Assembly: GCA_017522225.1 (NCBI GenBank)
Contig: JAFWZR010000013.1
Coordinates: 124,001-188,000 of the forward strand
Origin: Clostridia bacterium
GTDB taxonomy: Bacteria; Bacillota; Clostridia; Oscillospirales; Acutalibacteraceae
DNA length: 64,000 bases
Reading direction: 5' to 3'
Shown in pieces: positions 7,579 through 15,268 of this stretch. Each line of letters begins with the position of its first letter. Position 1 is the stretch's first letter. The position numbers and the translations under genes are program-made. Below the pieces are notes generated by a model. The model did not search any database, was not told the origin of the DNA, and saw nothing but the letters and a program-made list of their open reading frames with translations.

Positions 7579-8169
7579 ATGCCTATAAATGATACCCAGC
7601 GAAAAATATATGAATTCCTTGTTGAAAGAAGCAACGACGGTGTTCCCCCGTCTGTCCGTGAGATCGGTGCAGCCGTAGGTCTGCGTTCAACATCCTCCGT
7701 GCAGACAAACCTTGACGCACTTGAGGCTGCAGGATATATTCAGCGTGACCCGCTTCTGAAGCGTTCAATCCGTATTGTCGGTCAGGAGGCTGACAATGTT
7801 ACACAGGTGCCCATCCTCGGTACCGTTGCCGCAGGTGCACCGATACTTGCAGTTGAGCATATTGAGGGCTACTTTCCATACACAGGTACTGTTTCCAGGG
7901 ATAAGCCTCTTTTTGCACTTCACGTTCGCGGTGAAAGTATGATTCAGGCAGGTATTCTTGACGGTGACCTTATTATTGCAGAGAAGACACCCTTTGCACG
8001 TAACGGTGAAATGGTAATTGCCCTTGTTGACGATGAAGCCACCTGTAAAACCTTCTATAAAGAAAACGGCCATTTCCGTCTGCAGCCCGAAAATGACACT
8101 TACGAGCCGATTATTGTTGACGACTGTTCAATCCTCGGCAAGGTTGTTGCGGTTATGAGATACTATTAA
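7579..8169 (+). CDS. lexA: LexA repressor of the SOS response
   Basis: DNA-binding repressor that cleaves itself when activated RecA filaments form on damaged DNA. The N-terminal winged helix-turn-helix contains PPSVREIGAAVGLRSTSSVQ. The cleavage site is Ala-Gly in TVAAGAPIL, and the catalytic dyad is Ser in GESMIQAGI and Lys in ATCKTFY. It has 196 residues, usual for LexA. ATG 7579 follows AGAGGG; in-frame codons further upstream lie inside or before the promoter and were rejected. The operator over its -35 indicates negative autoregulation. It is followed by a strong terminator. Confidence 0.95.
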   Translation: MPINDTQRKIYEFLVERSNDGVPPSVREIGAAVGLRSTSSVQTNLDALEAAGYIQRDPLLKRSIRIVGQEADNVTQVPILGTVAAGAPILAVEHIEGYFPYTGTVSRDKPLFALHVRGESMIQAGILDGDLIIAEKTPFARNGEMVIALVDDEATCKTFYKENGHFRLQPENDTYEPIIVDDCSILGKVVAVMRYY

Positions 8170-8201
8170 GAAAAAACATAAATATACCGAAGCAAAAATT
8201 A

Positions 8202-8233
8202 AGACCGCAGAAGCTTTTCTGCGGTCTGTTTTT
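8202..8233. terminator. Bidirectional terminator between lexA and a convergent gene
   Basis: Perfect 11-bp stem (AGACCGCAGAA with its complement, 4-base loop), followed by GTTTTT on the plus strand and by TTAATTTTT on the minus strand. Confidence 0.9.
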
Positions 8234-8240
8234 ATCTGAT

Positions 8241-8582
8241 TTAAACTGAAAGTATACGGGCAACCCAAAGGGAAAGAAAAATGTAGAAAACTGCGATAAA
8301 AATAAAAATGTAGTAAAGGATTGACTTTAATATATACTGCTTCTTCGTCTCTTTGTTTTCAGCAAGTGCGAAGCGCTCTGTGCTTACCTTTTGTGCACCG
8401 ATGATAATTGTGAACAAAAGTGCAACGGTAAATGCCACATTACCCCAGAACGGTAATTCCACACCGCCCGTACGCAGAAAATATCCGACTATTGCAATAA
8501 CAACTGATGCACCGAGCCAGATAAATTTTTCAAACGGTTTCGGCATTTTTACAGTTGACTGAGTTTTTCCCTTTTCGCTCAT
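8241..8582 (-). CDS. Small membrane protein with three hydrophobic helices
   Basis: 113 residues with a charged N-terminal stretch (SEKGKTQSTVKMPKPFEK) and three predicted membrane segments, roughly residues 25-42, 49-70 and 88-111. The loop between the last two is charged (STERFALAENKETKKQ). I do not recognise the family. ATG 8582 follows GGGAG by 8 bases, better than the upstream in-frame ATG at 8597. It sits convergent to lexA and divergent from the aldo/keto reductase operon, apparently as a single-gene unit. Confidence 0.7.
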   Translation of the reverse strand: MSEKGKTQSTVKMPKPFEKFIWLGASVVIAIVGYFLRTGGVELPFWGNVAFTVALLFTIIIGAQKVSTERFALAENKETKKQYILKSILYYIFIFIAVFYIFLSLWVARILSV

Positions 8583-8649
8583 AGCAAATTCTCCCAACCA
8601 ATTAATAAATCAATAATATCACAACACTGCATCATTTTCAAGAATATTA

Positions 8650-8678
8650 TTGAAAATGTTTTTTCTATATGATAAAAT
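8650..8678 (+). promoter_or_regulatory. Promoter of the aldo/keto reductase operon
   Basis: TTGAAA, 17 bases, TAAAAT, 30 bases upstream of the ATG at 8709. Confidence 0.7.
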
Positions 8679-8708
8679 TGATTGAATAATGCAAAGGAGG
8701 ACTATCCC

Positions 8709-9830
8709 ATGCAAAACAGAAAGTTTGATAATCTCGGAATTGAGGCTTCCTTACTCGGTTTCGGTTGTATGCGTTTTCCGACTGTTGACGGAAAAATTGA
8801 CGAGAAAGAATCTGAGCGTTTGCTTGACCGTGCAATGCAGGCAGGCGTGACTTATTACGATACAGCTTATCCGTACCACGACGGCGAGAGCGAGCCTTTC
8901 GTTGGTAAGGCTCTTAAAAAATATGACAGATCGTCATTTTATCTTGCAACAAAACTGCCTATCTGGAAGCTTGATTCTATAGAGGATGTAGAAAGAATCT
9001 TTAACGATCAGCTGGAAAGACTTGGCGTTGACTATGTTGATTTCTACCTTCTTCACGCGGTTGATGCCGAAAAGTGGAAGACTATCCTTAACCTCGGCAT
9101 CCTTGACTATTGCGACAATCTTAAAAAGGAAGGAAAAATCCGCTATTTCGGTTTCTCTTTCCACGATGAATATGAGGCTTTCGAAGAAATCATTTCCTAC
9201 AGAAAATGGGATTTCGTTCAGCTTCAGCTCAACTACATTGACATTCGTGAGCAAGCAGGTCTCAGAGGTGTTGAGCTCTGCAACAAGCTCGGTGTGCCGA
9301 TCATCGTAATGGAGCCTGTCAAGGGCGGTACTCTTGCAAAGCTTCCTGATGAGGTTGAGGCAAAATTCAAGGCTGCTTATCCCGACGCATCCACCTCTTC
9401 CTGGGCAATGCGTTGGTGCGGTACTCTGCCCGGAGTAAAAGTAATCCTCAGCGGTATGAGTACAATGGAGCAGGTTGATGACAACCTTAAAACCTTCGGC
9501 AGCTTCAAGGAGCTTGACGAAAATGAAAAGGCTCTTGTTCAGGATGTTGCCGACACACTCAACAGCAGAATGAGAAACGGCTGTACGGACTGCCGTTATT
9601 GTATGCCCTGCCCCGCAGGTGTAAACATCCCTGCAAACTTTGACCGTTGGAACAAATATGCTGTTTACGGAAATGTCGAAAACGCAAAAGAGCGTTGGGC
9701 AAGCTTCAATGATGCAGAAAAGGCTCGCAACTGCATCGAATGCGGTGTTTGCGAAACAAAATGTCCGCAGAAAATTAGTATCCGTGCTGACCTTAAATCA
9801 CTTCAGAAAGAAATGGATGAGCTTAAATAA
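8709..9830 (+). CDS. Aldo/keto reductase with C-terminal [4Fe-4S] ferredoxin-like tail
   Basis: 373 residues. The first 280 form an aldo/keto reductase barrel with the catalytic set visible: Asp and Tyr in YYDTAYPYHDGE, Lys in LATKLP and His in LLHAVD. The tail carries two cysteine clusters, CTDCRYCMPCPAGV and CIECGVCETKCP, suited to bind two iron-sulfur clusters, so electrons may come from or go to ferredoxin rather than only NAD(P)H. This fused type is common in anaerobes, with unknown physiological substrates. A near-perfect AAAGGAGG lies 8 bases before ATG 8709. The ECF transporter gene starts on the base after its stop codon. Confidence 0.9.
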   Translation: MQNRKFDNLGIEASLLGFGCMRFPTVDGKIDEKESERLLDRAMQAGVTYYDTAYPYHDGESEPFVGKALKKYDRSSFYLATKLPIWKLDSIEDVERIFNDQLERLGVDYVDFYLLHAVDAEKWKTILNLGILDYCDNLKKEGKIRYFGFSFHDEYEAFEEIISYRKWDFVQLQLNYIDIREQAGLRGVELCNKLGVPIIVMEPVKGGTLAKLPDEVEAKFKAAYPDASTSSWAMRWCGTLPGVKVILSGMSTMEQVDDNLKTFGSFKELDENEKALVQDVADTLNSRMRNGCTDCRYCMPCPAGVNIPANFDRWNKYAVYGNVENAKERWASFNDAEKARNCIECGVCETKCPQKISIRADLKSLQKEMDELK

Positions 9831-10367
9831 ATGAAACGCAACTCTAAAACAATCAAAATCGCTCTTGGCGCAATGCTGACCGCACTGAGTATCGTTCTGC
9901 CTCAGGTTTTTCACCTGACGGGAATTCCGCAGGTAGGTGCAGTATTTTTACCGATGCACATCCCCGTGCTTCTGGCAGGCTTTATGCTGGGACCTGTTTA
10001 TGCTCCGATTATCGGCGCAATTGCACCCGTCATCAGCCACCTGCTGACAAATATGCCCGCTGCGGCGCGTCTGCCGTTTATGGTTGTCGAGCTGTTGGTT
10101 TACGGTCTTGCAAGCGGTCTTTTATATCACACCTTCAGGCTTAAGGACAGAAAATTCGGTGCCGTAACCGCTCTTGCGCTTGCGATGCTTCTCGGCAGAC
10201 TTGCCTACGGTCTCGCACTTGTGATTGCTGCCGAATTCTTCGGAGTTGAAGGCGGATTTATGGCTGCAGTGACCGCAACAATTTCAGGTGTATACGGAAT
10301 AGTCTTGCAATTCATAACCATTCCACCGATAGTTTTTGCTTGTAAAAAGGGTGGTTTCATTAAATGA
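9831..10367 (+). CDS. ECF transporter S component (vitamin or cofactor precursor uptake)
   Basis: 178-residue hydrophobic protein with about six helices and the signature IPVLLAGFMLGPVYAPIIGA, typical of substrate-binding S components of energy-coupling factor importers. It would capture a small vitamin-like ligand and work with shared EcfA, EcfA' and EcfT proteins, which are not encoded in this window. The ligand cannot be named from sequence. Its stop overlaps the DUF1893 start (ATGA) and its start abuts the reductase stop, so all are translated from one message. That pairing suggests the ligand is processed by the neighbouring enzymes. Confidence 0.85.
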   Translation: MKRNSKTIKIALGAMLTALSIVLPQVFHLTGIPQVGAVFLPMHIPVLLAGFMLGPVYAPIIGAIAPVISHLLTNMPAAARLPFMVVELLVYGLASGLLYHTFRLKDRKFGAVTALALAMLLGRLAYGLALVIAAEFFGVEGGFMAAVTATISGVYGIVLQFITIPPIVFACKKGGFIK

Positions 10368-10789
10368 GCAGCATTGAAAAAGCAAAGATCTTGCTGAAAG
10401 AAAAAAACGCAACCCTCGTTGCCGTTAAGGGCGATGAGGAGTACATTTCGCACGACAGAGGCGTTGCACCGATACTTAATATAATAGATAATAATCCCGT
10501 GCTTCTGAACGGAGCATCGGTTGCCGATAAGGTTATCGGCAAGGCAGCGGCTATGCTTCTTGCAAAATACGGTGTGTGCGAAATCCATGCCGTGCTGATA
10601 AGCGAAAAGGCCCTTGATTATCTTAAAACCAAACCGATAAAGGTTACCTATGATTCGGAGGTTGACTGCATCATCAACCGTGACAAAACCGATATGTGTC
10701 CGATGGAAAAAAGTGTTCTTTTCACAGATGATGAAAACGAAGCAGAAGCACTTATCCGAAAGACACGTGAAAAGCTTTTGAAGAAATGA
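10364..10789 (+). CDS. DUF1893 protein, cytidine-deaminase-like fold
   Basis: 141 residues with the DUF1893 pattern: HDRGVAPILNII near the N-terminus, ASVADKVIGKAAAMLLAKYG in the middle, then AVLISEKALDYL and the C-terminal NRDKTDMCPMEK. The family is placed in the cytidine-deaminase-like superfamily, although the usual zinc HxE...CxxC pattern is not evident here. Biochemical role is unknown. It overlaps the transporter gene by 4 bases with its own ribosome site (AAGGGTGG) and is followed 10 bases later by the MIF-like gene. Confidence 0.85.
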   Translation: MSSIEKAKILLKEKNATLVAVKGDEEYISHDRGVAPILNIIDNNPVLLNGASVADKVIGKAAAMLLAKYGVCEIHAVLISEKALDYLKTKPIKVTYDSEVDCIINRDKTDMCPMEKSVLFTDDENEAEALIRKTREKLLKK

Positions 10790-10799
10790 GGAATTTATT

Positions 10800-11144
10800 A
10801 TGCCGATGATATCAACAAAAACAAGCACACCCATCACAGCTGAGCAGGAGCTTATCCTTAAAGAAAAGCTCGGCAAGGCAATCGAAATCCTTCCCGGCAA
10901 AACCGAAACCTGGCTTATGCTCGGATTTGAGGATAACTGCAGACTCTGGTTCAGAGGTGACAATTCAAATCCCCTTGCTTATGTTGAAGTCAGCGCTCTC
11001 GGTAAAATCAGCCCCGCATCCGCTGAAGAACTGACCGCTGAAATCTGCAGAATTTTCAAGGACGTTCTCGGTATTGACGGCAGCGGTGTTTATGTAAAAT
11101 ACGAAGAAACCGAGAAGTGGGGATTCGACGGAGTAAATTTCTGA
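10800..11144 (+). CDS. MIF-like tautomerase-superfamily protein
   Basis: 114 residues with the macrophage migration inhibitory factor pattern. Pro immediately follows the initiator Met (MPMISTKTS) and would be the catalytic N-terminal proline after Met removal. The middle has the YVEVSALGKISPASAEELTA strand-turn and the end has GVYVKYEETEKWGFDGVNF. Members are trimeric keto-enol tautomerases (for example phenylpyruvate); bacterial substrates are mostly unknown. It ends the reductase-transporter-DUF1893 operon, with GAGGAA as its ribosome site. The length matches eukaryotic MIF rather than the 60-residue 4-oxalocrotonate tautomerases. Confidence 0.85.
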   Translation: MPMISTKTSTPITAEQELILKEKLGKAIEILPGKTETWLMLGFEDNCRLWFRGDNSNPLAYVEVSALGKISPASAEELTAEICRIFKDVLGIDGSGVYVKYEETEKWGFDGVNF

Positions 11145-11171
11145 TTTAAAACAATAAAAGATGAAATTATT

Positions 11172-11197
11172 AGCGGTAAAGTGTTGACTTTACCGCT
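11172..11197. promoter_or_regulatory. Inverted repeat overlapping a -35 box (operator or weak terminator)
   Basis: Perfect 11-bp arms AGCGGTAAAGT and ACTTTACCGCT around a GTTG loop. The TTGACT -35 of the next gene starts in the loop. The sequence after it is TTTAAAG, weak for termination, so an operator for a repressor is equally possible. Confidence 0.55.
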
Positions 11198-11212
11198 TTA
11201 AAGTGTTATACT
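11184..11212 (+). promoter_or_regulatory. Promoter of the second acyl-CoA synthetase gene
   Basis: TTGACT, 17 bases, TATACT, about 40 bases before the ATG at 11254. Confidence 0.75.
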
Positions 11213-11253
11213 AGCACAAGTCATTTAAAAATACGGCACAAAGGAAGATTAAA

Positions 11254-12897
11254 ATGCCCATTACAGAAATACTTAACAAAAACGCTGAGCTCTGGCCCGA
11301 TGATGTGGCTCTTGTTGAGATCAACCCGAAAAATGAAGAAGCGGTCGGAAGAGTTACCTGGCGTGACTATTCGCTTATTGAAGCAAATCCCAACGAGTTT
11401 TACCGCAGAGAAATCACCTGGAAGGAATTCAACAAAAAGGCTAACCGCTTTGCAAACCTCCTTATGACAAGAGGTATCAAAAAAGGTGACAAGGTTTCCA
11501 TCCTTATGATGAACTGTCTTGAGTGGTTGCCGATTTACTTCGGTATTCTTAAGGCCGGTGCTGTTGCTGTGCCCCTTAACTACCGTTATACAGCAGAAGA
11601 GATTAAATACTGTGTTAATAAGTCAGATTCTGAATTTGTAGTTTTCGGACCTGAATTTATCGGCCGTATTGAAGAAATCTGTCACAGAATGCCCTCTGTA
11701 AAAATGTGGCTTTATGCAGGTGAGGGTTGTCCGACATTTGCTGAGAGCTATGAGTCACTTATCCAGTACTGCTCAACGCATGCTCCGAAAATCGATATCT
11801 GTGACGAAGATGACGGCGCAATCTACTTTTCATCAGGTACAACAGGCTTCCCAAAGGCTATCCTTCACAATCACGAAAGCCTTGTTCACGCTGCACGTAC
11901 AGAACAGAATCATCACTCACAGACTAAGGACGATGTTTTCCTTTGCATCCCTCCCCTTTACCATACAGGTGCTAAAATGCACTGGTTCGGCTCCTTCCTT
12001 GTCGGGGGTAAGGCTGTTCTTCTTAAGGGTATCAAGCCTGAATGGATTATGAAGGCTGTTTCAGAGGAGAATTGTTCTATTGTCTGGCTTCTTGTGCCGT
12101 GGGCTCAGGATATTCTTGATGCGATTGACCGCAGTGACATCAAGCTCGACGAATACAAACTCGACCAGTGGAGACTTATGCATATCGGTGCACAGCCCGT
12201 TCCGCCGAGCCTTATCAGACGTTGGAAGTCAATTTTCCCGAACCACGAATACGATACAAACTACGGTCTTAGTGAATCAATCGGACCCGGCTGTGTTCAC
12301 CTTGGTGTAGAAAACATTCACAAGGTCGGTGCTATCGGTAAGGCAGGCTTCGGCTGGGAGGTAAAAATTGTTGACCCCGCACATAACGAGGTTTCCCGCG
12401 GTGAGGTCGGTGAGCTTGCTGTTAAGGGTCCCGGTGTTATGACCTGCTACTACAAGGATGAAAAGTCAACAAACGAGGTTCTTGCCGACGGTTGGCTCTT
12501 CACAGGCGATATGGCACAGGAGGATGAGGACGGCTTCATCTACCTTGTTGACCGTAAAAAGGATGTTATCATCTCAGGCGGTGAAAACCTTTATCCTGTT
12601 CAGATTGAAGACTTCCTTCGCAAAAACGATGCAATCAAGGACGTTGCTGTTATCGGTATTCCTGATGCACGACTTGGCGAAATTGCTGCAGCGGTTATTG
12701 AGATTAAGCCCGATTACACGCTGACAGAAGAAGAGGTCAACGACTTCTGCCTTGATCTGCCGAAGTACAAGAGACCGAGAAAGATCATCTTCAGCGAGGT
12801 TCCGCGTAACCCGACAGGTAAAATTGAAAAACCTGTTCTTCGTAAGATGTATTGCGGTGAAAGCGTTGTTGCACAGCAGAACGAAATCAATAAATAA
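11254..12897 (+). CDS. AMP-forming acyl-CoA synthetase / carboxylate-CoA ligase
   Basis: 547 residues, complete. Adenylation motifs in order: IYFSSGTTGFPKAILHNH (P-loop), NYGLSESIGPG (adenine), WLFTGDMAQEDEDGFIYLVD (ribose) and DRKKDVIISGGENLYP (hinge), ending with the catalytic Lys in NPTGKIEKPVLRK. It activates a carboxylate with ATP and joins it to CoA. The order of insertions resembles medium-chain or aromatic acid ligases more than the partial synthetase at the window start. The acid is not identifiable. AAAGGAAG lies before ATG. It appears monocistronic, between its own promoter and a strong terminator. Confidence 0.9.
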   Translation: MPITEILNKNAELWPDDVALVEINPKNEEAVGRVTWRDYSLIEANPNEFYRREITWKEFNKKANRFANLLMTRGIKKGDKVSILMMNCLEWLPIYFGILKAGAVAVPLNYRYTAEEIKYCVNKSDSEFVVFGPEFIGRIEEICHRMPSVKMWLYAGEGCPTFAESYESLIQYCSTHAPKIDICDEDDGAIYFSSGTTGFPKAILHNHESLVHAARTEQNHHSQTKDDVFLCIPPLYHTGAKMHWFGSFLVGGKAVLLKGIKPEWIMKAVSEENCSIVWLLVPWAQDILDAIDRSDIKLDEYKLDQWRLMHIGAQPVPPSLIRRWKSIFPNHEYDTNYGLSESIGPGCVHLGVENIHKVGAIGKAGFGWEVKIVDPAHNEVSRGEVGELAVKGPGVMTCYYKDEKSTNEVLADGWLFTGDMAQEDEDGFIYLVDRKKDVIISGGENLYPVQIEDFLRKNDAIKDVAVIGIPDARLGEIAAAVIEIKPDYTLTEEEVNDFCLDLPKYKRPRKIIFSEVPRNPTGKIEKPVLRKMYCGESVVAQQNEINK

Positions 12898-12903
12898 AAA
12901 ATT

Positions 12904-12937
12904 AAAGAGTTGGTACAACTTTGTACCAACTCTTTTT
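12904..12937. terminator. Bidirectional terminator
   Basis: A 15-bp perfect inverted repeat (AAAGAGTTGGTACAA and its complement) with only two bases between arms, followed by TCTTTTTG on plus and TTTAATTTTTT on minus. It separates the acyl-CoA synthetase gene from the end of the glycyl radical operon. Confidence 0.9.
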
Positions 12938-12939
12938 GC

Positions 12940-13959
12940 TTACTTATAGCATTCAACGACCGTCATATCTGTGCCCGTGATTGCAAATTTTTCCTTGACT
13001 GCCTCGGGAATGAAGAAGTAGTCACCCTTTGTGATTTCTTTTTTGTAGCCGTCACCGACAATTGTGCCGCCACCCTCGGTTACAACATAAATACAAGCAC
13101 TCTTGTCGAGCGTGAAGCTCCCGCCGTTGAAGATAATCTTTCTTACCTTGAAGCTTTCTGTTATGCTCTCGTCGATAACTGACTGATAGTCAACTCCCGG
13201 TTCACTCTTAAGCGCTTTGCTTGAAAGGGGTACCGGGAAGGTTTTTTTCATGTCGAAGCATTCAAGTGCTGTCTTTTTATCAAGTCCGAGATACATCTCG
13301 TTGTCGGAAAGTCTGTATTCTCCGCACCAGCGTTCAGGCTGAATTGTAAAGTCTGTAGGCTCCTGTACCTCGAGTAAAAGGCAGCCTGCGCCGATTGCGT
13401 GAACCATCTTTGCGGGGATATAAATTATGTCACCTGCTTTTACAGGGAAGGATTCAAGTAGCTCCTCCATCGCGGTTGTGCTTGTTTCACTCTCTTCAAT
13501 AGCCTTCTCAAACTGCTCGAGTGATACGCCCTTTTTAAAGCCGTAAAAAATCTTTGCATCCGGTCTTGTTGCAAGAATTACCCAACTTTCCTCTTTACCG
13601 TAGCCTGAATTGAAGTGTTCCCTTGAAAAAGCCTTATCCGGGTGAGCCTGAACAGGCAATCTGATTGCACTGTCGAGGATTTTTGTAAGAATACCGATAT
13701 CCTCTCTGCTACCGATAAGCTCGTTCTTATATTCCTTAAGGGCATCGCTGAGGTAAAGGTCAACACCTTCAATTTTTGAAATGCCCTCGTATTCGTCTGT
13801 ACTGCCCTCGTTAAGAGCGTGAACTGCAGAAACTACCCATTCCTCGGGATAATTGCCGTCAGTTGAGTCGTCTGAAAAGAAATCTGCAAAAAGCTTACCG
13901 CCTGTATAAACACGGAAAACACGATTCTTTTCAAAAAATATCGGATAATCAAAAAACAT
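12940..13959 (-). CDS. manA: Mannose-6-phosphate isomerase, class I type
   Basis: Zinc-dependent cupin enzyme that interconverts mannose 6-phosphate and fructose 6-phosphate, or a related phosphosugar. The zinc-binding region is seen as PVQAHPDKAF and KEESWVIL, with the later His in MVHAIGAGCLLLEVQEPTDF. 339 residues, near the normal size of Firmicutes ManA. It is the last gene of a four-gene operon; its start lies 4 bases after the sugar kinase stop. Given that position its real substrate may be the product of the glycyl radical enzyme or kinase instead of mannose 6-phosphate. The family assignment is firm, the substrate is not. Confidence 0.87.
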   Translation of the reverse strand: MFFDYPIFFEKNRVFRVYTGGKLFADFFSDDSTDGNYPEEWVVSAVHALNEGSTDEYEGISKIEGVDLYLSDALKEYKNELIGSREDIGILTKILDSAIRLPVQAHPDKAFSREHFNSGYGKEESWVILATRPDAKIFYGFKKGVSLEQFEKAIEESETSTTAMEELLESFPVKAGDIIYIPAKMVHAIGAGCLLLEVQEPTDFTIQPERWCGEYRLSDNEMYLGLDKKTALECFDMKKTFPVPLSSKALKSEPGVDYQSVIDESITESFKVRKIIFNGGSFTLDKSACIYVVTEGGGTIVGDGYKKEITKGDYFFIPEAVKEKFAITGTDMTVVECYK

Positions 13960-13963
13960 AAAA

Positions 13964-15256
13964 TCACCTGTATATTATCAATTTCTGTGCTTCGTCAATA
14001 GTAGCTGCCTCAGCGACTGCGACAAGTGATGCAAGTGCCGCACCGTATGCAGCCTCCTCTTCATAACGCGGAATTTTAATCTCAGCGCCGAAGACCTCGG
14101 ATGCTACCTTCTGCAAGGCTTTATTTTTACGGATTCCGTTGCCCGAGCAAACAATCTGCCCTGTTTTTTTGCCTGTGTACATCAGACTTAACTCGTTTGC
14201 AATTGCATAAAGAATTGCAACGCTCATATCTCCTGCCGTAAAGTTATCCTGCGAAACATTTGTAAAAGCACCGCGGATTGTCGGGTCGGAGCGTGTACCG
14301 CAGAAACGGCTGTCCGCTTGAAGGTCTGTCTGAAGCTTACTTTCAAGCATCCGGTCAATCTGCGGATAGAGTGAGTCACACCTTTCGCCTGTTGCCATTT
14401 CAACAACCGACGCAAAGAAGCGTTCGAGCATTGAAAACGCTCTGCCGCCGCAAAGTGATGCACCGACAACAAGATAACGCTTGCCGTCATACGGACGCGA
14501 TTCGATATTTTCACCCGTAACGGGTTTGTCGTTAAGATAAGAAATCTGCGAGCCCGTACCGACATTAAGAAGCGGAGCATCAACACCTACAGAACCCATA
14601 AAGCTTGCCTGATTGTCTCCGATTGCGACACAGACCTTAATACCGTTCCACTCTCCGACAACATCAAAATCTGCCGTAACCTCGGGAAGCATACCGTTGT
14701 CGAGCGTGAATTTATTTTCAGTTATATCAAAACAACCGAAGCTTGCGGCATTTGTTATGTGCATAAGCGCAGTTTTTCTGCCCGTAAGCTTCATTGCGAG
14801 GTAGTCGCCGATTGTGCATACTCCTACTGCCGTTTCGGGCACGAGCAAATTTTCACGGTTATAAAAATCCGTCACAAGTCCGTAGCCTGCAAAGCTGCCG
14901 AGATACTGTGCATAAGTCTTGCCGTCTCTGTAAGGCAGATTTCCGCGTTCATCCTGCCAGATGTACAACGGACTGACTGCATTGCCGTCAGCATCGTAGT
15001 AGAGTATTCCGTGCATCTGATTTGAAATACCGATTGAGCTGACAGAAACATCGTTTGCGTTATCAAAAACAGATTTTATAACCTCAGAAACTTTTTCTTC
15101 AATCACCGCAACATCCTGAATTTTTTCCCAGCTGTAAGGTGATTTGATAAAAGAATCGTTGTTATGCGTTGCCGTGCAGATAATTCTGCCCGACTCTGAG
15201 TCCATCAGCACAGCACAGATACTTGTTGTGCCGATGTCTATACCGATTGAATACAT
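13964..15256 (-). CDS. FGGY-family carbohydrate kinase
   Basis: 430-residue sugar or polyol kinase with the actin-like ATPase fold. The first phosphate loop is IGIDIGTTSICAVL at the N-terminus; the adenine/phosphate region shows AIGDNQASFMGS with the likely catalytic-base Asp, and LNVGTGSQISYL. The closing segment NKALQKVASEVFGAEI is also typical. The pattern is closest to sedoheptulokinase-like members, but FGGY substrates range over xylulose, glycerol, rhamnulose and others and cannot be read off. GAGGAG precedes ATG. It lies 12 bases behind the glycyl radical enzyme and 4 bases ahead of manA, so it probably phosphorylates the substrate or product of that enzyme. Confidence 0.88.
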   Translation of the reverse strand: MYSIGIDIGTTSICAVLMDSESGRIICTATHNNDSFIKSPYSWEKIQDVAVIEEKVSEVIKSVFDNANDVSVSSIGISNQMHGILYYDADGNAVSPLYIWQDERGNLPYRDGKTYAQYLGSFAGYGLVTDFYNRENLLVPETAVGVCTIGDYLAMKLTGRKTALMHITNAASFGCFDITENKFTLDNGMLPEVTADFDVVGEWNGIKVCVAIGDNQASFMGSVGVDAPLLNVGTGSQISYLNDKPVTGENIESRPYDGKRYLVVGASLCGGRAFSMLERFFASVVEMATGERCDSLYPQIDRMLESKLQTDLQADSRFCGTRSDPTIRGAFTNVSQDNFTAGDMSVAILYAIANELSLMYTGKKTGQIVCSGNGIRKNKALQKVASEVFGAEIKIPRYEEEAAYGAALASLVAVAEAATIDEAQKLIIYR

Positions 15257-15268
15257 TTTCAGCTCTCC

